Shown here one piece after another: positions 44,938 through 54,260 of a DNA stretch of 64,000 nucleotides (position 1 is the stretch's first letter; every line of letters begins with the position of its first letter). The notes under the pieces are model-generated. The model was not told the DNA's origin, searched no databases, and saw only the letters and a list, made by a program, of their open reading frames with translations. Position numbers and translations under genes: made by a program. Origin of the DNA: Desulfobulbaceae bacterium (GTDB taxonomy: Bacteria > Desulfobacterota > Desulfobulbia > Desulfobulbales > Desulfobulbaceae); contig JAABTP010000004.1 in the NCBI GenBank assembly GCA_011389815.1, positions 1 through 64,000 of the forward strand. The letters run 5' to 3'.

Positions 44938-46241
44938 TTCTCTTTCTCCTCTGCGGTGTTTGTTTGCTTCTCGTCTTGTTTCCAGATACCCGGCAGAACC
45001 AGGCCGTAGCCGTCGTTCCGGTCCTGGGGCAAATCACTGATCGGTCGGAGCCAGAGTTCAGGGAGATGTTCGTGGCCTTGTTCGACTTCAAACCAGTACA
45101 CAGCCCCGGCAGGCACCATCCGACGGACAGCGCGGGCAGCACCTGATCCTTTTTTTTCCGGTTTATCTCCGGGTTGAGGATTTCTCACCAGATCCCAGCC
45201 GGAAACCGGCTCCCAGCGCGGAGTGATAAAGGCCCGTAGGCGAAGGCGGATACGGGGTTCCGAATCTTTAGCAAAGCCCGGAGGACAGCCTGTCATATCA
45301 TCTTGGATCCAGCCTGGTCGCCAACCATTGGCGAACAGGGCCGGAGTGGCAAGGATGAGGCGGATGCCTCGGATTTCTTTATCCTGCTCCAGTTTGCCCA
45401 GCGCAGAGGTCAGTGCTTCCGGGATTCCCGGCCAAGCTTCCGGTCGTCGTTCAACCCGGGCAATTCGTCCTTCTCCACCGAGGCGGCGAAAAAATTCTGG
45501 TATGTCTTTCAGATTATCATCCGGTAGCCGGGCAAGAAGTCCGTATTGCTCTGTATTCCATCCATCTTTTTCTTCTCGTTGTCTGGGGGAAAAAGAAAGG
45601 TTGTTGGTTTGAAAGAGTTGGCCGGTTGCAGCGGCCAGGGTTTCTGATTCCAGCTGGACATGGGTGCGCAGTTCCTGCTCGGGGCCGGACCAACCCAGAC
45701 TTTCAGGGGTAATATCCTTGAGTTTATGGTTATTCAATAACCAGTCAGTGAGCCGAGCTTGGCACCACCATCTGGCATTGTCTTTATTTTTATATGGTTT
45801 ACCCGTAAGTTCCTTTTCCGGGTAGATTGGCAGCAATCCTTCAGGCAGGTCGGCCCAGGTGTCGGTCCCGGCATATTCAGGGGTGAGTTGCAGGACTTCA
45901 GTTTCTCTATTATTCCTTTCCCGGCCTTCCTTCTTGCTATCCTTCCGCATATAGACAGCATCTTCCGGTTTGGGAAAGAGCGGCTCTGCCCCGTCTTGGG
46001 TAATCAGGGCGGCCAGCGGGCCATGTACCGGGATATTTTTCAGTGTATGGCCGTCTTTGCTGAAATCCATATTATCTGCATCGCCGATGGCGGTGCGACA
46101 GGCCCCGGCAATGGTCGAGGGCAGAGGGAAATCCAGAGAAACCGGGTCACCTGCCTGATCAAAGGGTCTGCCGGTGCGGAAGACCAAGGGGGATTTGGGT
46201 TCAAAAAGATAGGCGGTGCTGCTTTTTGTTTCGTTGCTCAT
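44934..46241 (-). CDS. cmr3: Type III-B CRISPR protein Cmr3 (Cas5-like)
   Basis: Cmr3 binds the crRNA 5' tag and joins the Cas10 head. The start at 46241 (MSNETKSS) follows GGAGGAAAGAGA and overlaps the restored cmr2 stop. Motifs are FEPKSPLVFRTGRPFDQAGD and SLDFPLPSTIAGACRTAIG near the N-terminus and NDGYGLVLPGIW near the end, all typical. The 435-residue length is within the family range. Confidence 0.87.
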   Translation of the reverse strand: MSNETKSSTAYLFEPKSPLVFRTGRPFDQAGDPVSLDFPLPSTIAGACRTAIGDADNMDFSKDGHTLKNIPVHGPLAALITQDGAEPLFPKPEDAVYMRKDSKKEGRERNNRETEVLQLTPEYAGTDTWADLPEGLLPIYPEKELTGKPYKNKDNARWWCQARLTDWLLNNHKLKDITPESLGWSGPEQELRTHVQLESETLAAATGQLFQTNNLSFSPRQREEKDGWNTEQYGLLARLPDDNLKDIPEFFRRLGGEGRIARVERRPEAWPGIPEALTSALGKLEQDKEIRGIRLILATPALFANGWRPGWIQDDMTGCPPGFAKDSEPRIRLRLRAFITPRWEPVSGWDLVRNPQPGDKPEKKGSGAARAVRRMVPAGAVYWFEVEQGHEHLPELWLRPISDLPQDRNDGYGLVLPGIWKQDEKQTNTAEEKEK

Positions 46242-48191
46242 TCTCTTTCCTCCCCGTGTGCGCCCAGCCAACGGGCGATGAGATGTTCTTTATACACGGA
46301 CTCAATATCAAAATTTTTCTGCCCGGCATGGGCAAGGACTGCCTTTGTGGTTGTTTTTTTTAATTTTTTCTCCCCCGCCGCCCTGATTTTTGCGTTTTAA
46401 AATTCGATCGAGTTCCAGTTTGGCAATCTTTTTTGCCTCCTCGTCACTCATCCCTTTGACCAAGCGGGCCGTTTCCCGTAACTCATAACCAAAGCCAGCT
46501 GGTAGGTCTTCATCTCGGTACAAATCAGCAAGGTCATGTAGCTCTTCTACCGGACTTCTCTGTTCGTTCTGTTCAATATCATCTTGTTTTTTGGATGGTT
46601 CTCTTTCCCATTTTGCCCGGAAGCTCATATCTGCCCCGGAGCGGGGGGCAACAATAATCGCCAAGGCGTTGCGGGGATCATCTGTGTCTGAACCTTTTGC
46701 CAAATCCTCTGCCCGATGAACCAGTTTGCGCACCCGACCCACAGGTGCCTGCATGTGAGCGATGACAATGCCGACGCTGAAGGTGGGAGCATCTTTCTCT
46801 AATTCACCGGCAATGCCCTCTAATGTTGTCGTAAAGGCTTTGCGTAGTTCGTCAGCCAGCAGGAGCACGGTGTCCAGGGGGGCCATGAGCAGGACATCAT
46901 CACCGCCTGCGTAGATGCAATGGGCACAATAATCTCTTGCGATTTTTGGTACGAATTGGGCAAATGCGGACAGGCATTGTGAGATTTCTTTATGATGACC
47001 TTTGTCCTGTGCAGCTTTAATCAGGCGACCCATGTGGTCACCGTCTGCCAGGAGCAGGGCATAGTATGGGCAGGGTTGGCGATATTCTTTCCATGCCTTT
47101 TTAAGGACTTCACTTTTACGTAGCTCTGATAAAATCCTCTGAACAGAGGAGCGTTGCGGGAATTCTTTGTCGTGTTTTACCTTGGCGATCACCGCATCCA
47201 GAACACTCCGGTAGAGCAGGCCCGCATCAAAAGGCATATCGCCGTATATTCCTTGGTTGCCCTGAACCTTGGTCATCAGGCCGGTATCAAGCAGAATCTT
47301 TTCATATTCACGACTCTCCAGCTTGTCCTGAATTTTTTCCAAGTCGGCCAGCCCATTTTCAGCTTCTTTAATCTTCCGTATCCACGGATCAATAGCAATG
47401 CGGGTGGTGGGAGTAAATTGGAGGGAGGAGCGACCAGAATTTTTTTCATCATTTGGATCGCCACCAGCTAATCGCTTGACCAGCCCCAGCACATCCAGCT
47501 GCTCGCCTTCGCCCATGCGCAGTTTGCGCCGGATTTTTTTGTCCAGGCCTTCCGGCAACACGGTTTCCCGCCGTCCGTCCAGAGAGGATTTGGGCAGACC
47601 GTACAGCCCTGCTTCATTGGGTGCTTGTGCAGATTGACGGAAATCACGGCTGTTCTTGCGGGCTGAATTGAGTTGGCTGAGACGTTGCCATGCCTCCGGG
47701 TACGTTCCGTTGATGCGGGCGGCTGTGCCGTAAAGTTCAAGGAGGTCTTCAGGTTTGGCCTGTATCTCCCAGATTTCATCACGCAAGGTGATCTTCTGCT
47801 CATCCGGCTTTTTGTCTCTGTTGATGATCCTTTCTGCCTCTTTCTTTGCCTTTTGGATAAACTCTTCCAATAACCATTTCCTGGCGGCATTTTTTCCGGT
47901 GTTGATGACATCTTTTACAGTATCTTCATCTCCTGAAACCTGAGCCACAATCCGGTTGGCGACGTTGATCTCTACTGGTTTGAGCTTGTCGCTCTCTTCT
48001 TCAGCAGGAAAAATCAGTTCGGTGTGTATGTTTTGTTGATTGTAGTCATTGATGGCGATGGCAGCGGCTTTGCTCACTTCCGAGAGCATGTGGGAGCCGA
48101 ACCAGAGGTCGCGGGTGCGGAGGGCGGCGGAGATGAAGTCCTGGACCGGGCCTATGGAGAGGCTGATGAGCCAGATTTCCTGGTTGCTCAT
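46238..48191 (-). CDS. cmr2: Type III-B CRISPR Cas10 (Cmr2), GGDD cyclase, with an apparent 3' frameshift
   Basis: Cas10 of type III-B systems; the cyclase palm makes cyclic oligoadenylates. YYALLLADGDHMG is the first palm motif and IYAGGDDVLLMAP holds the GGDD. The N-terminus begins LSIGPVQDFISAALRTRDLW. I see no HD-nuclease motif. Read literally, the frame ends at 46308 with 15 odd residues. If one A is dropped from the A8 run at 46354-46361, the frame runs on through VYKEHLIARWLGAHGEERE and stops at 46238, overlapping the cmr3 start as ATGA. That longer end looks authentic. Either the run is miscounted or expression needs slippage. Confidence 0.85.
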
Positions 48192-49522
48192 GGCTTTTTG
48201 CCTCCGTTTTCAAAGAAGGTCATGAAGGCGGTGAGGGCGTCGGTGCCGTCATTGTCTCTGATTGGATCTACGAGTGTCGCCTTGCTTGCTTTCCACCAGT
48301 TTTTCGACCACTTCGCAGGTGGTCCTGATATATATATTTCACCTTTTTTGAGAGCCAATGTCATTGCTTTAATATGATCTTGATTTTTCATCAACAACGC
48401 AGCGGGTACATACCGGGTGATTCCGTTTTCTCGTACCGGATAAGCTGTCAAAATTAATGGACTGGCCAAGCGTTCAAGGTTTGGATCAGCTGGAACTAGA
48501 TGAGTTGTTTCGGGATCGTTCTTCTTTTCATCTCTGGATTGAGTATCTTTGGGGCTAAATTTGAATTCAATAGGTAGACCAAAAGCGGCTCTCGGGAAAG
48601 CAGGCATTGCTTTATGCGTTGGCTTATGTGTAAAAGGTCTACCTTTATGATATCCTTTAAAATAACTGTTGGTTATTTTTCGGATGCTGTCCGGTTCCGG
48701 CCATTTTGATCTGCCGAACCTGTTATTTCTTCCATGATTACGAGCTATATTTGGTGCTTGGCGGAATTTATAAAGGATATCAATCGCTCGCTTCCAAGAC
48801 GGAATGGGGTTCCTTGGAGTCTCTCCTTTCGGAAAAACTAATTCGCAGCCTACAGCTTTTGCTTCTTTTCTGGTTACAGGAGGAAGATTTCCAAGTTCAT
48901 TAGTGCAGTATACACTGCCGCAGCCGCGACGAGTACGTGCCCCTATGCCGCCAAATGTTACCCACCAGCGCAATGCGCATTTGATCTCTTTTCTTTTGTT
49001 GTTATCTAAAATGCGTAGCTGCAAATTAAAGGTCATTCTTTCTCGTATCAATTTTTTAGGATGGTCTTCATCCGCCTCCTTACGTGCTGGGAAGAGTGCG
49101 TAGCCAGCTTCTTTCTCATCATAATATTTAATGTTTTTGTTCTGGATGTCGCAAATTTTAATCCGCACCTTACTGCTATGATCTTCCCCATCCTCAGCCA
49201 TACCACCCCAAATATCGCGCTCATCCCGAAATAGCCTTTTCTGCTCTTTGCGATCTGTGAGATCTCGGTTGGCACTCTCCAAAAATCTCCACCAATACCG
49301 CAACTGCCCCCGAATAGCCGAGGCCCGGATCGGCATCTTCGTGTCCGGCTCACCAGCCTTGACCCCGCCACCGAATATTGGGGTAATGACCTCAATTTTG
49401 TATTTATGCCATTTTTTCTCTTCCTGCTTTGCAGCCTGTTGATCAAGATCTTGTAAGGTTTGCTCCAGACTGAATTGTGGTTTCAGCTGTGCAATTTTAT
49501 CCTTTGGGTCACGCAATCTCAT
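48188..49522 (-). CDS. cmr1: Type III-B CRISPR RAMP protein Cmr1
   Basis: Cmr1 caps the 3' end of the crRNA-bound complex. The start at ATG 49522 follows AAGGAGCAGG; the open frame further upstream looks non-coding. Motifs are VITPIFGGGVKAGEPD, IRASAIRGQLRYWWRFLES (the RAMP loop), and WWVTFGGIGARTRRGCGSV. It begins the cmr1-2-3-4-5-6 operon and overlaps cmr2 by ATGA. Position 49523-49620 should contain the operon promoter. Confidence 0.88.
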   Translation of the reverse strand: MRLRDPKDKIAQLKPQFSLEQTLQDLDQQAAKQEEKKWHKYKIEVITPIFGGGVKAGEPDTKMPIRASAIRGQLRYWWRFLESANRDLTDRKEQKRLFRDERDIWGGMAEDGEDHSSKVRIKICDIQNKNIKYYDEKEAGYALFPARKEADEDHPKKLIRERMTFNLQLRILDNNKRKEIKCALRWWVTFGGIGARTRRGCGSVYCTNELGNLPPVTRKEAKAVGCELVFPKGETPRNPIPSWKRAIDILYKFRQAPNIARNHGRNNRFGRSKWPEPDSIRKITNSYFKGYHKGRPFTHKPTHKAMPAFPRAAFGLPIEFKFSPKDTQSRDEKKNDPETTHLVPADPNLERLASPLILTAYPVRENGITRYVPAALLMKNQDHIKAMTLALKKGEIYISGPPAKWSKNWWKASKATLVDPIRDNDGTDALTAFMTFFENGGKKP

Positions 49523-49711
49523 AGTCCTGCTCCTTGAAGATGAAGGATGCCTGTTGCTATTTATATAAATTCTCTCATATCTAACTCTACGGGGCGAAAT
49601 GTCAAGAGAATTCTTGGGTACATCTTGACAAGGCAGTATCAGGTTGCTACTCTCTGAATCAGGTCGCCTGGAAGACAGGGAGGTTACCAAGAAAAGAGCA
49701 GAGGCTCGAAA

Positions 49712-49910
49712 ATGAAAAAACAGGATCAGCAGGGAAATTATTAAAAAACTGAAAAAGGACGGCTGGATTCTGCATCATACCAAGGGCGACCATCATCAGT
49801 TCAAACACCCTGTCAAATGCGGGAAAGTCACTGTTCCGCATCCGAAAAAGGATTTTCCTGTCGGAACGTTACGAAATATTTACCGGCAGGCGGGCTGGGA
49901 TTGGAGGTAA
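49712..49910 (+). pseudogene. hicA: HicA toxin, start region out of frame
   Basis: The frame ending at TAA 49908-49910 encodes SREIIKKLKKDGWILHH, TKGDHHQFKHP and VTVPHPKKDFPVGTLR, a complete HicA mRNA-interferase fold with the catalytic His (DHHQFKHP). The nearest ATG (49712) is out of frame: deleting one A from ATGAAAAAAC would give MKNRISREII and a full-length HicA. As written the gene has no start codon in frame, so it is frameshifted or miscounted. hicB follows 4 bp later. Confidence 0.65.
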
Positions 49911-49913
49911 GTT

Positions 49914-50315
49914 ATGAACTACCCGGTTGCAATTCATAAAGATGAGGACTCCGGTTACGGGGTGACGTTTCCCGACATCCCCGGCTGCTTTTCCGCAGGC
50001 GATTCTATCGAAGAAGCTCTTGCTATGGCACGGGAGGCTGCGGAATGCCATATCGAAGGTCTGTTGTTGGATGCAGAGCCGATTCCCGTGGCTCGTCCCG
50101 TGGAAGATCATCGGAACAACAAGGAGTACCAGGATGCTCTCTGGGCCTTGATTGACATCGACCTCAGCAAACTCTCCCTGAAGTCGAAACGGATCAACAT
50201 ATCAATTCCAGAAAGACTGTTGAATGTTGTGGATCATTTTGCCGGAAAGCACGGAGAAACCCGCTCAGGGCTGCTGGCTCAGGCCGTGACCGAATACATG
50301 GCCGCTCGTCAATAA
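49914..50315 (+). CDS. hicB: HicB antitoxin
   Basis: The 133-residue protein has the degraded RNase H-fold N-terminus YPVAIHKDEDSGYGVTFPD with IPGCFSAGDSIEEAL, and a C-terminal ribbon-helix-helix DNA-binding part (RINISIPERLLNVVDHFA). HicB blocks HicA and represses the operon. The GGAGG in the end of hicA serves as its ribosome-binding site. Confidence 0.88.
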   Translation: MNYPVAIHKDEDSGYGVTFPDIPGCFSAGDSIEEALAMAREAAECHIEGLLLDAEPIPVARPVEDHRNNKEYQDALWALIDIDLSKLSLKSKRINISIPERLLNVVDHFAGKHGETRSGLLAQAVTEYMAARQ

Positions 50316-50358
50316 ACACTCGTCCCTCCCCTCCGAGGTGGGAGAACAAAAATCCAAC

Positions 50359-50636
50359 ATGCAAAACTGCACACCCAATCTCCTCCTTGCTTCCGGGTGC
50401 TTAAGGATTGCGCTGCCCAATCCGAGCTTATCAGCATTAATCTGCGCCCGCATACAACCACCTGCTGGTCAGCTCGACCGGGCAAGGTGGTCGAGTTCAG
50501 GGGGTTTCTGGGAACGGTGGATTTTGCCCCCACGGAACCTGAGCTGTTCTGGCCTTTTCTTTTGCTCGGACAGCGGTTGCATATCGGTAAGCAGGCCAGT
50601 AAGGGGTTTGGGCGGTATCAGTTGTTGAGCCGGTGA
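50359..50636 (+). pseudogene. Internally deleted copy of cas6
   Basis: The N-terminus (MQNCTPNLLLA) and the last 80 codons (from LKDCAAQSEL to the C-terminal GKQASKGFGRY) match the intact cas6 at 56084-57022, but the middle is missing and the two parts are in different frames. It is a decayed duplicate. It sits between hicB and the CARF gene. Confidence 0.75.
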
Positions 50637-50741
50637 TAGCCCTTCCCGCAACCCTGCGACCCAGGCGTTTCTTCACAAAACCGGGTACCATAACGGCGAA
50701 ATTGCAACCCACCGATTCACCACGTACCCGGAGCCCGAACC

Positions 50742-51860
50742 ATGCTGCAACCCCACGAATATCCCCGCCGCATCCTCCTTGCCGTCATCGGCATGACTCC
50801 ACAAATCCTTACGGAAACCCTGTACAAACTGGCCGTGGACAGCAGCCCGGCCTTTGTGCCCACGGAAGTCCACCTGATCAGCACGGCCCAGGGTGCGAAC
50901 TCTGCCCGGAACGCCCTGCTCGGGGTTGGAGGCGACAAAGGGGAATTTCATCGTTTTTGTGAGGATTACTGTCTGGAAGGTATCTGCTTTGCATCCGACC
51001 ATGTTCATACAATAGCAGGCCCGGACGGTCCTTTTGTCGATGATACTGAATCGGCGGAGCATAACACCATGACAGCGGATTTTATCACCGAGCAGGTCAG
51101 ACACTTTACTGAAGACAATCAAGCTGCGCTCCACCTTTCCCTGGCCGGAGGTCGTAAAACCATGTCCTATTATGCGGGCTATGCCCTGAGCCTGTACGGA
51201 CGGATGCAGGACCGCCTTTCCCATGTCCTGGTGGCGAAACCCTTTCAGGAAAACAAGGATTTTTTCTACCCTCCGCCCCGACCGCAACGCATTGCGGTCA
51301 ACAATACCTGGTACTCCACTGAAGAGTCCCGGATTATCCTCTCCGATATTCCCTTTGTCCGGATGCGGTATCAGATCCCGGAGGCCCTGCTTACAGGCAG
51401 TGCCGGATTTCAGGAAACCGTGGAAACCATCCAGCGTTTTTCCAGCCCTGAAACCATAGAAATTGATATTCGTTGCAAGCAGGTACGATTGAATGCTCTG
51501 AAGGTGCGCATGGGGGATGCAGATCTGGCACTTTATCTCTGGATGTGCCAACGCCGTAAAAACGGAGAACCGCCCTTTATCCCGGATGAAGATGCCTTTG
51601 TTGATGAGTATATTGCTGTTTATAGCAAAATTGTCGGAGAATGGAGCGGTAGGATCGACCGGGTGGAGGAGGTGGCCCGGGGTCGGGATGCTGCTCAGCA
51701 GAAAGAGTGGTTTCTTCAGCGGAAATCCAAGCTGAAAAAGGCTGTTGTGTCAGTGCTCGGGGAACGGGCGGCCCGTCCTTTTCTTATTCAGACCGTGGAG
51801 GTTGACGGGCAGGCAGGTTATCTTGTTGAAATGGAACCAAGGGATATATTAATCAGCTGA
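50742..51860 (+). CDS. TIGR02584 (NE0113)-family CRISPR-associated CARF protein, putative ring nuclease
   Basis: The N-terminal CARF domain has ILLAVIGMTPQILTETLY and STAQGANSARNALL. A central LHLSLAGGRKTMSYYAGY follows, all family marks. The C-terminal part (about 230-372) contains a winged-helix-like stretch (LNALKVRMGDADLALYLW) and the closing SVLGERAARPFLIQ element. No HEPN RxxxxH is seen. Such proteins sense or degrade cyclic oligoadenylate made by Cas10. The array begins about 420 bp downstream on the same strand. Confidence 0.82.
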   Translation: MLQPHEYPRRILLAVIGMTPQILTETLYKLAVDSSPAFVPTEVHLISTAQGANSARNALLGVGGDKGEFHRFCEDYCLEGICFASDHVHTIAGPDGPFVDDTESAEHNTMTADFITEQVRHFTEDNQAALHLSLAGGRKTMSYYAGYALSLYGRMQDRLSHVLVAKPFQENKDFFYPPPRPQRIAVNNTWYSTEESRIILSDIPFVRMRYQIPEALLTGSAGFQETVETIQRFSSPETIEIDIRCKQVRLNALKVRMGDADLALYLWMCQRRKNGEPPFIPDEDAFVDEYIAVYSKIVGEWSGRIDRVEEVARGRDAAQQKEWFLQRKSKLKKAVVSVLGERAARPFLIQTVEVDGQAGYLVEMEPRDILIS

Positions 51861-52279
51861 CTTGTGGCCTTGTCATTGCTGTCTGTGTTTTTTTTCGTGT
51901 TATCTCTTCGTAATGGTGTTATATTGCCTTTTGTTGACATGAGTTAATTTCAGGGGAGGATGAAAATATTCCGGGTGTATTTTTGGAGAAAACCGGTCAG
52001 ACATCAATTTTTTTGGTGCTGAAAATTTTTATTGTCATAATCTATCATGATTGAAAAATCATATTTATTGCTTTGAATTTTCAGGAGAAAATTTTTAAAA
52101 AATGATTAGAAATACAACTTTTGATACTGACTATGACAAAGTGGTCACGATGTTGCGCATCTCTTTGTGTAGGCGTTTATAATGACGGTTCAAATTTCAC
52201 AACTTTCAAAATCCGATTCCATGTCACTTTTTTACTTGCTTAATTCGCTGAATCTATTATTGTTAAAAGCAAGGCTGCT
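51861..52279 (+). promoter_or_regulatory. AT-rich putative CRISPR leader
   Basis: This gene-free 419-bp stretch lies directly upstream of the first CRISPR repeat and is AT-rich in its second half. The array's degenerate last repeat is at the far end, so the leader should be on this side. No promoter boxes can be called with confidence. Confidence 0.55.
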
Positions 52280-52663
52280 GTCGTAGCACCTACCCTATGA
52301 AGAGGGTATTAAGACGGAATTTTATTTTCTGAAAAACAAAAAGAACACACTGTCGTAGCACCTACCCTATGAAGAGGGTATTAAGACCCTCCCTTGAGAC
52401 AATTTAATAACTAACTCTAGTCGTAGCACCTACCCTATGAAGAGGGTATTAAGACATAGCTTGTTCTTCTGTAAATCCACATATCATCGTCGTAGCTACC
52501 CTATGAAGAGGGTATTAAGACCCCCTCGGCAATAAAGCCTCAGAAAAATTAACTGTGATGTCGTAGCACCTACCCTATGAAGAGGGTATTAAGACTATAA
52601 AAAAAGATCCTCTAAAAGTTATTGCTAGTCGTAGCACCTACCCTATGAAGAGGGTGTTAAGAC
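52280..52663 (+). CRISPR. CRISPR array, 6 repeats and 5 spacers
   Basis: Repeats are 36 nt and begin GTCGTAGCACC, with TACCCT-ATGAAG-AGGGTA forming a 6-bp hairpin. Their positions are 52280-52315, 52352-52387, 52420-52455, 52489-52521 (33 nt, 3 bases missing), 52560-52595 and 52628-52663 (one A-to-G change near the end). Spacers are 36, 32, 33, 38 and 32 nt. The terminal mutation places the array's trailing end on the right. The repeat suits the Cas6/Cmr system around it. Confidence 0.95.
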
Positions 52664-52880
52664 CCATAAGGGCGACCGCCGGTCGCCCCTACGCCACACC
52701 CACAATCATTTCAAAACGCCCACCTTCTCCGCAGTTGCCAAAATAAGCGAACATCGGTTATATTCCTCGTATGAGCACGGTAACTTCTCAGCAGTGCTTC
52801 AGGATTTTTCCCAGCTGGACGACCGGGATATCCGGGGCGGGGTGTCGGCACGGACTGTGCTCATCCGCAATCGTTTCGAA
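52664..52880 (+). repeat. REP hairpin followed by an internally deleted Rpn remnant
   Basis: The trailing repeat is followed by GGGCGACC-gcc-GGTCGCCC (52668-52685 approx). After a stretch like the Rpn upstream regions, ATGAGCACGGTAACTTC (near 52771) mimics the Rpn start and is fused to an internal Rpn segment (GTGCTTCAGGATTTTTCCC, then to about 52861). Most of the gene is deleted. Confidence 0.7.
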
Positions 52881-52988
52881 ATTTCTGCCTTTTCCATAGT
52901 TGCCAAACCCACCTGAAATCGGTACAATATGTACGTAACATTTTTCAATGTCCATTTAACGGGCTGTGGTTATTTCATGAGAGGGCCT

Positions 52989-53276
52989 ATGGAAAAGAAC
53001 AATATTTTGCAACTGTTGAAAAAGAAAAAGCCGCATATTGAGCACCGGTTTTCGGTGAACAGTATTGGACTGTTTGGCTCATGCGCTCGTAATAGCATGC
53101 ATAGTAGAAGTGATATAGATATCCTGGTTTCTTTCTCTGAACCATCCTTTGATCACTACATGGATCTGAAATTTTACCTGGAAGACCTCTTTGGCTGGCC
53201 AGTTGATCTGGTTATGCAGCAAACCGTAAAAAGACGTTTACAAAAGGTTATTCAGCAGGACACGCTGTATGTATAG
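52989..53276 (+). CDS. mntA: MntA-type minimal nucleotidyltransferase (antitoxin)
   Basis: ATG 52989 gives a 95-residue protein with the MNT-fold signature [20 protein letters not shown] (Gly-Ser and the DxD pair). MNT partners AMPylate a Tyr of the HEPN toxin to silence it. It overlaps the HepT gene by 8 bp. The gene symbol is by analogy with the MntA-HepT system. Confidence 0.82.
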   Translation: MEKNNILQLLKKKKPHIEHRFSVNSIGLFGSCARNSMHSRSDIDILVSFSEPSFDHYMDLKFYLEDLFGWPVDLVMQQTVKRRLQKVIQQDTLYV

Positions 53277-53610
53277 AGACTGGAAAGTCTATATTGAAGA
53301 TATTATTACTGCTATTGAAAAGATAGAAAGATACACCTGTACTCAGAACCAGGAACTTTTTCTAAACAATGAAGAGAAACAGGATGCTGTTATCCGAAAT
53401 CTTGAAATTATCGGTGAAGCTGCCGGTAAGGTGCCCGATTCAATCCGGGAAAAGGCCCCTGAAGTGGAATGGAGGAAAATTATCGGATTGCGCAATATCC
53501 TGATCCATGAATATTTTGGTGTGAGTATTCCTATGGTGTGGGATATTGTGCAAAGCAAGCTTCGACCTTTGAAGGTTTCCTGTCAAAAACTCCTGATTAA
53601 TGAATCTTGA
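53269..53610 (+). CDS. hepT: HepT-type HEPN ribonuclease toxin (DUF86)
   Basis: The 113-residue all-helical protein contains RNILIHEYF, the HEPN R-x4-H-x-Y motif whose Tyr is the AMPylation site in HepT. It also has [12 protein letters not shown], a family hallmark. It forms a toxin-antitoxin pair with the overlapping MNT gene. Confidence 0.85.
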   Translation: MYRDWKVYIEDIITAIEKIERYTCTQNQELFLNNEEKQDAVIRNLEIIGEAAGKVPDSIREKAPEVEWRKIIGLRNILIHEYFGVSIPMVWDIVQSKLRPLKVSCQKLLINES

Positions 53611-53670
53611 ACACCTCTTTACCATGCTGAATATATCGCTGTTTTAAATAGTTCTGCTGCCGAAAACCTG

Positions 53671-53722
53671 CCCTGTGAAGAGGGTGGCGTAATGTAGGGG
53701 CGACCGGTGGTCGCCCTTTTTT
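53671..53722 (+). repeat. CRISPR-repeat-like core followed by a REP hairpin/terminator
   Basis: CCCTGTGAAGAGGGT (53671-53685) resembles the hairpin core of the array repeat. Ten bases later GGGCGACC-GGT-GGTCGCCC (53698-53716) with six Ts forms a terminator-like hairpin for the toxin-antitoxin pair. Confidence 0.6.
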
Positions 53723-53855
53723 GTTTCAGCTCCTCTCCTCTTATTGCACTCTTATTTCATCCCGCAACCTTGCCGGACAGGCAGGGACGAATACAGAGGG
53801 GTGCCCTGGCAGCTCCCGCCTCGACCGTCTGAAAAACAGCATAGGTTTTGCCTTT

Positions 53856-53967
53856 CAAAATACATGTATTTTGACTTGTGGAATACCTGTATTTCGTGAA
53901 TCAAAATATAGGTATTTTGATATACAGAATATGGGTATTCGTGATTCACGAAAATACAAAAACTCGT
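53856..53967. repeat. Cluster of palindromes around TATTTTG/CAAAATA words
   Basis: CAAAATACATGTATTTTG (53856-53873) is a perfect 18-bp palindrome. TCAAAATATAGGTATTTTGA (53901-53920) and TTCGTGATTCACGAA (53938-53952) are near-perfect ones. The period is about 20-22 nt between related words, and both strands lack long stop-free genes with signals. It resembles the 21-nt unit pattern at 2841-3185 in character, not in sequence. Confidence 0.55.
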
Positions 53968-54011
53968 AGATTTCGGGTGAGCGGAGCGAATCCCGACATA
54001 TTGTAGCCAGG

Positions 54012-54196
54012 CCGGGGTAACACCCCGGACGAAGCTCACCCGCAATTCTTTCCGCCCCCCTCTCTACGCCATTGCCAAAACCGGCGCATATCGGTTATAT
54101 TGACGGCATGAGCACGGTAACCAATCCCCACGATCATGTTTTTCGGCAGACCTTCGGGCAACCCGAGCTGCACCCTTCGGCATCCGACCTGCTGTG
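54012..54196 (+). pseudogene. REP palindrome plus internally deleted Rpn remnant
   Basis: CCGGGGTAACACCCCGG (54012-54028) is followed by the same 5' flank that precedes Rpn copy 2. ATG 54108 then opens with the Rpn start (about 19 codons) fused to a later Rpn segment CTGCACCCTTCGGCATCC. The remnant ends at about 54196, just before the AAA/nuclease gene. Confidence 0.75.
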
Positions 54197-54260
54197 AGTT
54201 TTGCGGTATTGCGTTTTTCCTGTTCCCGGCTATGATCCTCTCCGTCCTTTAATTGACACT

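Noticed and set aside
50742-51860. Csm6-like HEPN RNase activity in the CARF protein
   Set aside because: No R-x4-6-H motif is seen in the C-terminal half, so I keep only a CARF/ring-nuclease assignment.
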